From Coriobacteriales bacterium (lineage in GTDB: Bacteria; Actinomycetota; Coriobacteriia; Coriobacteriales; UBA8131): a stretch of 10,565 nucleotides of DNA. The stretch spans positions 1 through 10,565 of the forward strand of contig JAITTM010000217.1 in NCBI GenBank assembly GCA_031286975.1, written 5' to 3'. Numbering within the stretch: the first letter of the stretch is position 1; the number at the start of each line of letters is the position of its first letter. The notes below the pieces were generated by a model. It was not told the origin of the DNA. It worked only from the letters and a program-made list of their open reading frames with translations, and ran no database searches. The translations under genes were made by a program, and so were the position numbers. This document shows, piece after piece, positions 6,648 to 10,565 of this stretch.

Positions 6648-9389
6648 TCCCAGGTCGCGCAGCTGCTGCTCGATCTGCGTAAGGGCGCTTTGGAGGTCAG
6701 CGGCATCGCACCGGGTCTTCTCCACAATATCTGCTGCGGCCTTGGCGAGAAAGCCCTCGTTGCCGAGCTTCTTGTTGAGGCGCTCAAGATCCGCTGCGGC
6801 TTTGGCCTGCTCCTTTTGCAAGCGGGCGCGCTCGGCAGCAAAGTCAACCAAGCCCTCGAGTGTGATGTAGACCTCGAGCCCCTGCGTGATGGAGACGGAG
6901 GCCTGCGCTGGTTTTTGGGCCGTGGCGCTGATTAGCAAGGTGGCGGTGTTGGCCAGCGTCGCCACAAGCAACTCCTGCGCGGCAAGGGCGACGGCATCTG
7001 CCTCAGCCGTGACACCCGTGGTTCTGACCGCAACCGTCAGAGCCTCTTTGGGCGAGATGCCATAGCGGGCACGGGCGCTGCGCACGGCAGCGACGATGGC
7101 GCAAACCTGCTCGATCGCGTGCTCGGCCTGCGGGTCAATCAGCTGCGCCAACTGCTCGGCCTGGGGCCAGGCGGCCACAATCAACGACGGACGGCTGTCG
7201 CCATGGGGCAGGCTCTGCCATATCTGCTCGGTGATGAAGGGCATAAAGGGGTGCAGCAGGCGCAGGGCACAATCGAGCACGAACACCAGGTTGCGCTGCG
7301 TCGCCGCACGCGCGTCCCCTCCCTGGGCCAGCTGGCCCTTGGCGAACTCGATGTACCAGTCGCAGAACTCGCTCCAAAAAAAGCGGTAAAGCGCGCGCGC
7401 GGCAGCTCCAAAGTCGTAGCCCTCCTTGCCCTCGGCCAGCTCGTCGGTGAGGCGCGCCAGGCGGCTCAGTATCCAGTGGTCAGCGTCAGAAAGCGGCTGG
7501 GGAGAAACCCGGGCAACAGCGTCCGCGGGTGCCTCTGGCAGGGGTTTCTCCCCATACTCAGAGCGCTCCGCGAAAGAAAAATCGTCCAGGTTCATCAACA
7601 CGAAGCGGGCGGCGTTCCATATCTTGTTGGCAAAGTTGCGTGCCATCGGCATGATGTTCTCTTCGTCGAATTTGAGATCCTGTGAGCCGGTGACCTGCAG
7701 GGCGAGGCCAAAGCGCATGGCATCGGTGCCATATTTTGCAATGAGATCAAGCGGGTCGATACCGTTGCCGCGCGACTTGGACATGGGGATGCCGCGCTTA
7801 TCAAGCACGGTGGGGTGAATGATGACGTCTTTGAAGGGAACTTCGCCCTCCTGAAAGTAGAGCGAACTTATCACCATGCGGGCGACCCACAAGAAGATGA
7901 TGTCGCGAGCAGTGCTGAGCACCTGCGTGGGGTAATAGGCGGCGAGCTCCGCCTGATGCCCTGGCTCGTCGGGCCAACCCTGCGTGGCAAAGGGCCACAG
8001 TTGCGAGCTGAACCAGGTATCAAGCACGTCCTCGTCCTGACGCGGCACTGCGCCGCACACGGGGCAGAGGGCGGGATCCTCCTTGAGTGCGTCCGTCCAA
8101 CCGCAGCTGTCACAATAGAACACGGGGATACGGTGCCCCCACCAGAGTTGCCGCGAGATGCACCAGTCGCGGATGTTCTCCATCCAGTGGAAGTAGACGT
8201 TCTCCCAGCGCTTGGGGTTGAAGATCACGCGCCCCTCGCGCACCGCGGCAATGGCGGGCTGGGCAAGCGGCTTCATTGAGACAAACCACTGCTCGCTTAA
8301 CCAGGGCTCGATGGTGGTGTGGCAGCGATAGCAGTGCCCCACCGCGTGGTCGTGCTCCTCCACATGGTCGAGCAGCCCCAAGGCCTCGAACTCGGCGAGG
8401 ACGGCCTCGCGTGCAGCCTCACGCGGCATGCCCGCAAAGCGGCCGCCTAGCTCGTTGACCACGGCATTCTCGTCAAAGACGTTGATCTGTGCCAGATCGT
8501 GGCGCTGCCCCATGTCAAAGTCGTTGGGATCGTGGGCCGGTGTGACCTTAACGCAGCCGGTGCCAAAACAAGCGTCCACGTAGTCGTCGGCGAACAGCGG
8601 TATCACGCGGTCGACCAGCGGCAGACGCAGCTGCGCACCGGCAGCCACCAACGCCGCATAGCGCTCGTCACTGGGGTTGACGGCAACGCCGGTGTCGCCC
8701 AGCATGGTCTCGGGTCGCGTGGTGGCCACCACCAGGTAGTCGCGCCCATCAACAGGTGTCACCAGGGGGTAACGCAGGTACCAGAGGTGGCCGTGCTCGT
8801 CAGTGTGCTCGACTTCGTCGTCAGCCAGCGCCGTGGTACAACGCGGACACCAGTTGATAATGCGGTGTCCCTTATAGATAAGACCTTGCCGGTACCAGTC
8901 GATAAAGACACGCCGGATGGCGCGCTGGTAGCTGGGATCCATTGTGAACTTCTCATCGCTGTAATCGCAGCTGCAGCCCATGGCCTTGAGCTGCTCAATG
9001 ATGGTCGAGCCATACTCCTTGCGCCAGTCCCAGCAGGCCTCGACAAAGGCCTCGCGGCCCAGATCAAAGCGGGTCAGGCCCTCTTTGGCAAATTTTTGCT
9101 CCACCCTGTTTTGCGTGGCGATGCCCGCGTGGTCGGTGCCCACGATCCAGCGAGTGGGGCGACCCTGCATGCGTGCCTTGCGTATGAGGACGTCTTGCAA
9201 AGTGTTGTTGAGCGCGTGGCCCATATGCAGCATGCCCGTCACATTGGGCGGTGGGATGACGATGCTATAGGGCGGCAGATCAGGGTTGGCAAAGCCCCCG
9301 GCATCGCGCCCAAAATAGCCACCTGCCTGCCAGAGGGCAAACAGCGGCGCCTCGATCTGCTGGGGGTTATATGACTTGGACAGCTCCAT
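6645..9389 (-). CDS. valS: valine-tRNA ligase
   Basis: The cytoplasmic class I synthetase charges tRNA-Val. The 914-residue product is normal length. The HIGH-type signature is HMGH (55-58) in PPNVTGMLHMGHALN, and the KMSKS-type signature is MSKS (536-539) in GIPMSKSRGNG. Between them lie the CP1 editing domain with TTRPETMLGDTGVAV, which hydrolyses Thr-tRNA-Val, and cysteine pairs (CPRC, CYRC, CDSC with CPVC) that suggest bound zinc. DWCISRQLWWGHRIP is typical of the Val/Ile/Leu group. The anticodon-binding domain is followed by the C-terminal coiled coil (RARLQKEQAKAAADLERLNKKL) that is characteristic of ValRS. The ATG at 9389 is chosen because GAGAGGA lies six bases upstream; the open frame extends 15 codons further without family similarity. 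The 132-base gap upstream carries two palindromes. Confidence 0.97.
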   Translation of the reverse strand: MELSKSYNPQQIEAPLFALWQAGGYFGRDAGGFANPDLPPYSIVIPPPNVTGMLHMGHALNNTLQDVLIRKARMQGRPTRWIVGTDHAGIATQNRVEQKFAKEGLTRFDLGREAFVEACWDWRKEYGSTIIEQLKAMGCSCDYSDEKFTMDPSYQRAIRRVFIDWYRQGLIYKGHRIINWCPRCTTALADDEVEHTDEHGHLWYLRYPLVTPVDGRDYLVVATTRPETMLGDTGVAVNPSDERYAALVAAGAQLRLPLVDRVIPLFADDYVDACFGTGCVKVTPAHDPNDFDMGQRHDLAQINVFDENAVVNELGGRFAGMPREAAREAVLAEFEALGLLDHVEEHDHAVGHCYRCHTTIEPWLSEQWFVSMKPLAQPAIAAVREGRVIFNPKRWENVYFHWMENIRDWCISRQLWWGHRIPVFYCDSCGWTDALKEDPALCPVCGAVPRQDEDVLDTWFSSQLWPFATQGWPDEPGHQAELAAYYPTQVLSTARDIIFLWVARMVISSLYFQEGEVPFKDVIIHPTVLDKRGIPMSKSRGNGIDPLDLIAKYGTDAMRFGLALQVTGSQDLKFDEENIMPMARNFANKIWNAARFVLMNLDDFSFAERSEYGEKPLPEAPADAVARVSPQPLSDADHWILSRLARLTDELAEGKEGYDFGAAARALYRFFWSEFCDWYIEFAKGQLAQGGDARAATQRNLVFVLDCALRLLHPFMPFITEQIWQSLPHGDSRPSLIVAAWPQAEQLAQLIDPQAEHAIEQVCAIVAAVRSARARYGISPKEALTVAVRTTGVTAEADAVALAAQELLVATLANTATLLISATAQKPAQASVSITQGLEVYITLEGLVDFAAERARLQKEQAKAAADLERLNKKLGNEGFLAKAAADIVEKTRCDAADLQSALTQIEQQLRDLG

Positions 9390-9442
9390 AGGATTCCTCT
9401 CATACGTGTCAAACAAGTCGATGGATAAGACCAAAAACAGAT

Positions 9443-9484
9443 CCTGAGCCTAAGGAGCGTAAAGAATACGTGCCTGAGCTCAGG
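9443..9484. promoter_or_regulatory. paired CCTGAG palindromes upstream of valS
   Basis: CCTGAGCTCAGG at 9473-9484 is a perfect 12-base palindrome. CCTGAG-C-CTAAGG at 9443-9455 is the same dyad with a one-base centre and one mismatched pair. Their centres are about 29.5 bases apart, close to three helical turns, 60 and 90 bases from the valS ATG. The arrangement resembles a tandem operator. Alternatively, in valS mRNA CCTGAGC (9478-9484) can pair with GCTCAGG (9443-9449), ahead of a T-rich stretch, as in an attenuator. No T-box core is present. Confidence 0.35.
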
Positions 9485-9501
9485 TTTTGTTCGAGGCTCC
9501 A

Positions 9502-9525
9502 GTAGTCTGATTCAGCTAAGACTAC
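9502..9525 (-). other. hairpin at the end of clpX
   Basis: GTAGTCT (9502-9508) and AGACTAC (9519-9525) form a perfect 7-base stem with a 10-base loop that includes the clpX stop codon. No T-run follows on the minus strand, so it is not a classical intrinsic terminator. It may mark or protect the clpX mRNA end. Confidence 0.35.
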
Positions 9526-10565
9526 GCGCTTGCCTTCTGATTGCATTTGGCCGAACCCGCCCGCAGCACTATCGTGGGGTTCTGCTCGCCGCGCACGGCC
9601 TCGGCCGTCACCACAACCTCGGCGATAGTGGTGTTGCCCGGCAGGTCGTACATGGTATCAAGCAGCGTGCGCTCGCAGATGGAGCGCAGGCCGCGGGCGC
9701 CCGTACCATGCTCAACCGCCTCGTGGGCAATCTCGCGCAGGGCGCTCTCGGTAAAGCTGAGCCGGGTATCCTCGAACTCGAACATACGCGTGTACTGCTT
9801 GACCAACGCGTTTTTGGGCTCGGTGAGTATGCTGACAAGCTCGTCCTCACTCAGCTCGTCCACGTTGCAGATAACCGGTATACGCCCCACAAACTCAGGG
9901 ATCATACCAAACTTGTTGAGATCCTCTGGCAAGGTCTTCGCCAATATCTCAGCCGTCTGCTGGCTATGGGGTTTCTTGATCTCAGCCGCAAAGCCAATGC
10001 CCTTCTTGCCAATGCGCTCAGAAACTATCTTATCGAGCCCCACAAAGGCACCGCCCAGGATGAAGAGGATGTTGGTGGTATCGATCTTGATGAGCTCCTG
10101 CTGCGGGTGCTTGCGTCCGCCCTGCGGTGGTACCGCTGCCTCGGTGCCTTCGATGATCTTGAGCAAGGCCTGCTGCACGCCCTCGCCCGACACATCGCGG
10201 GTGATGGAGAGGTTCTCGGCCTTGCGCGCGACCTTGTCGATCTCGTCGATGTAGATGATGCCGATCTGTGCGGATACGATGTCGTTGTCGGCCGCGGTGA
10301 TGAGTTTGAGCAGGATATTCTCCACATCCTCACCCACGTAGCCGGCCTCGGTGAGCGCCGTGGCATCGGCTATGGCAAAGGGCACCTGCAGGATACGGGC
10401 GAGTGTTTGCGCCAGCAGCGTCTTGCCGCAACCGGTGGGGCCCAGCAGCAGGATGTTGCTCTTGGCCAGCTCGACCTCGTCGTCTCGCGAGTCAGCACCA
10501 AGGGCGACGCGCTTGTAGTGGTTGTAGACCGCGACGCTCAGAGCCTTCTTGGCGCGCTCCTGCCC
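9522..10565 (-). CDS. clpX: ATP-dependent Clp protease ATP-binding subunit ClpX (N-terminus outside window)
   Basis: ClpX unfolds tagged or specific proteins and feeds them to the ClpP peptidase in the cytoplasm. The visible 347 codons start at [19 protein letters not shown] and remain open to the window edge; about 70 residues with the N-terminal zinc-binding domain are missing because the window ends, not because of a mutation. Numbering from the first visible codon: Walker A GPTGCGKT (42-49), pore loop GYVG (75-78), Walker B IIYIDEID (103-110), the RKH pore motif (151-153), the IGF loop that docks ClpP (190-192), GRIP (228-231) and the sensor-2 segment GARGLRSI (289-296). All core motifs are intact. 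A GTG at 10385 is internal and not the true start. The stop is TAG at 9522-9524. ClpP would be expected upstream of the window edge. Confidence 0.97.
   Translation of the reverse strand, partial: GQERAKKALSVAVYNHYKRVALGADSRDDEVELAKSNILLLGPTGCGKTLLAQTLARILQVPFAIADATALTEAGYVGEDVENILLKLITAADNDIVSAQIGIIYIDEIDKVARKAENLSITRDVSGEGVQQALLKIIEGTEAAVPPQGGRKHPQQELIKIDTTNILFILGGAFVGLDKIVSERIGKKGIGFAAEIKKPHSQQTAEILAKTLPEDLNKFGMIPEFVGRIPVICNVDELSEDELVSILTEPKNALVKQYTRMFEFEDTRLSFTESALREIAHEAVEHGTGARGLRSICERTLLDTMYDLPGNTTIAEVVVTAEAVRGEQNPTIVLRAGSAKCNQKASA

Noticed and set aside
8499..9374. Plus-strand frame of 291 codons opposite valS
   Set aside because: Shadow of valS; no domain and no plausible promoter or ribosome binding site.
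9407..9412. TTGACA on the minus strand as a -35 box for valS
   Set aside because: It lies only about 18 bases before the valS ATG, so its -10 would fall inside the coding region.
9473..9490. CCTGAGCTCAGG followed by TTTTG as a plus-strand terminator
   Set aside because: As RNA it can form only a 4-base stem, and no plus-strand gene ends there.
9390..9521. T-box riboswitch upstream of valS (and likewise of thrS)
   Set aside because: The conserved TGGNACCGCG antiterminator core is absent from both leaders.

Overview
The window is an ordinary-looking stretch of a fairly GC-rich bacterial chromosome, roughly 60% GC by eye. All confident genes lie on the minus strand, so transcription runs from high to low coordinates: partial clpX, valS, folC, a small zinc-ribbon membrane protein, thrS, a PflX-like radical SAM protein, and an MFS exporter. 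The combination of high GC, gene order and protein flavour would suit an actinobacterium of the Coriobacteriia. That placement is inference and was not tested by any search.

Layout by region. 9522-10565 holds the AAA+ and C-terminal parts of ClpX; its N-terminal zinc-binding domain lies outside the window. 9390-9521 is a 132-base gap with two CCTGAG-type palindromes about 30 bases apart, just upstream of valS. 6645-9389 is valS, encoding valyl-tRNA synthetase. folC follows closely at 5289-6566, or from a GTG at 6635 that has a near-perfect Shine-Dalgarno overlapping the valS stop. 4774-5202 encodes a 142-residue protein with two membrane segments and two zinc ribbons, probably with its own promoter. 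4613-4773 is the thrS leader, with a candidate promoter and a composite hairpin but no T-box. 2687-4612 is thrS. A long imperfect hairpin fills the 65-base gap to the radical SAM gene (1692-2621), whose end overlaps the start of the MFS gene (446-1702). Positions 1-445 have no clear intact gene; they hold a degraded-looking fragment with an RHS/YD-repeat-like motif and an inverted repeat.

How the genes fit together. Most of the window is housekeeping: protein quality control (ClpX), tRNA charging (ValRS, ThrRS) and folate polyglutamylation (FolC). The only pair that hints at a dedicated function is the radical SAM/MFS couple, which overlap by 11 bases and are likely translationally coupled. 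I see no sign of a defence system, mobile element, CRISPR array or obviously new system. The points most worth a second look are the paired palindromes before valS, the dual start of folC, the zinc-ribbon membrane protein, and the radical SAM/exporter coupling.
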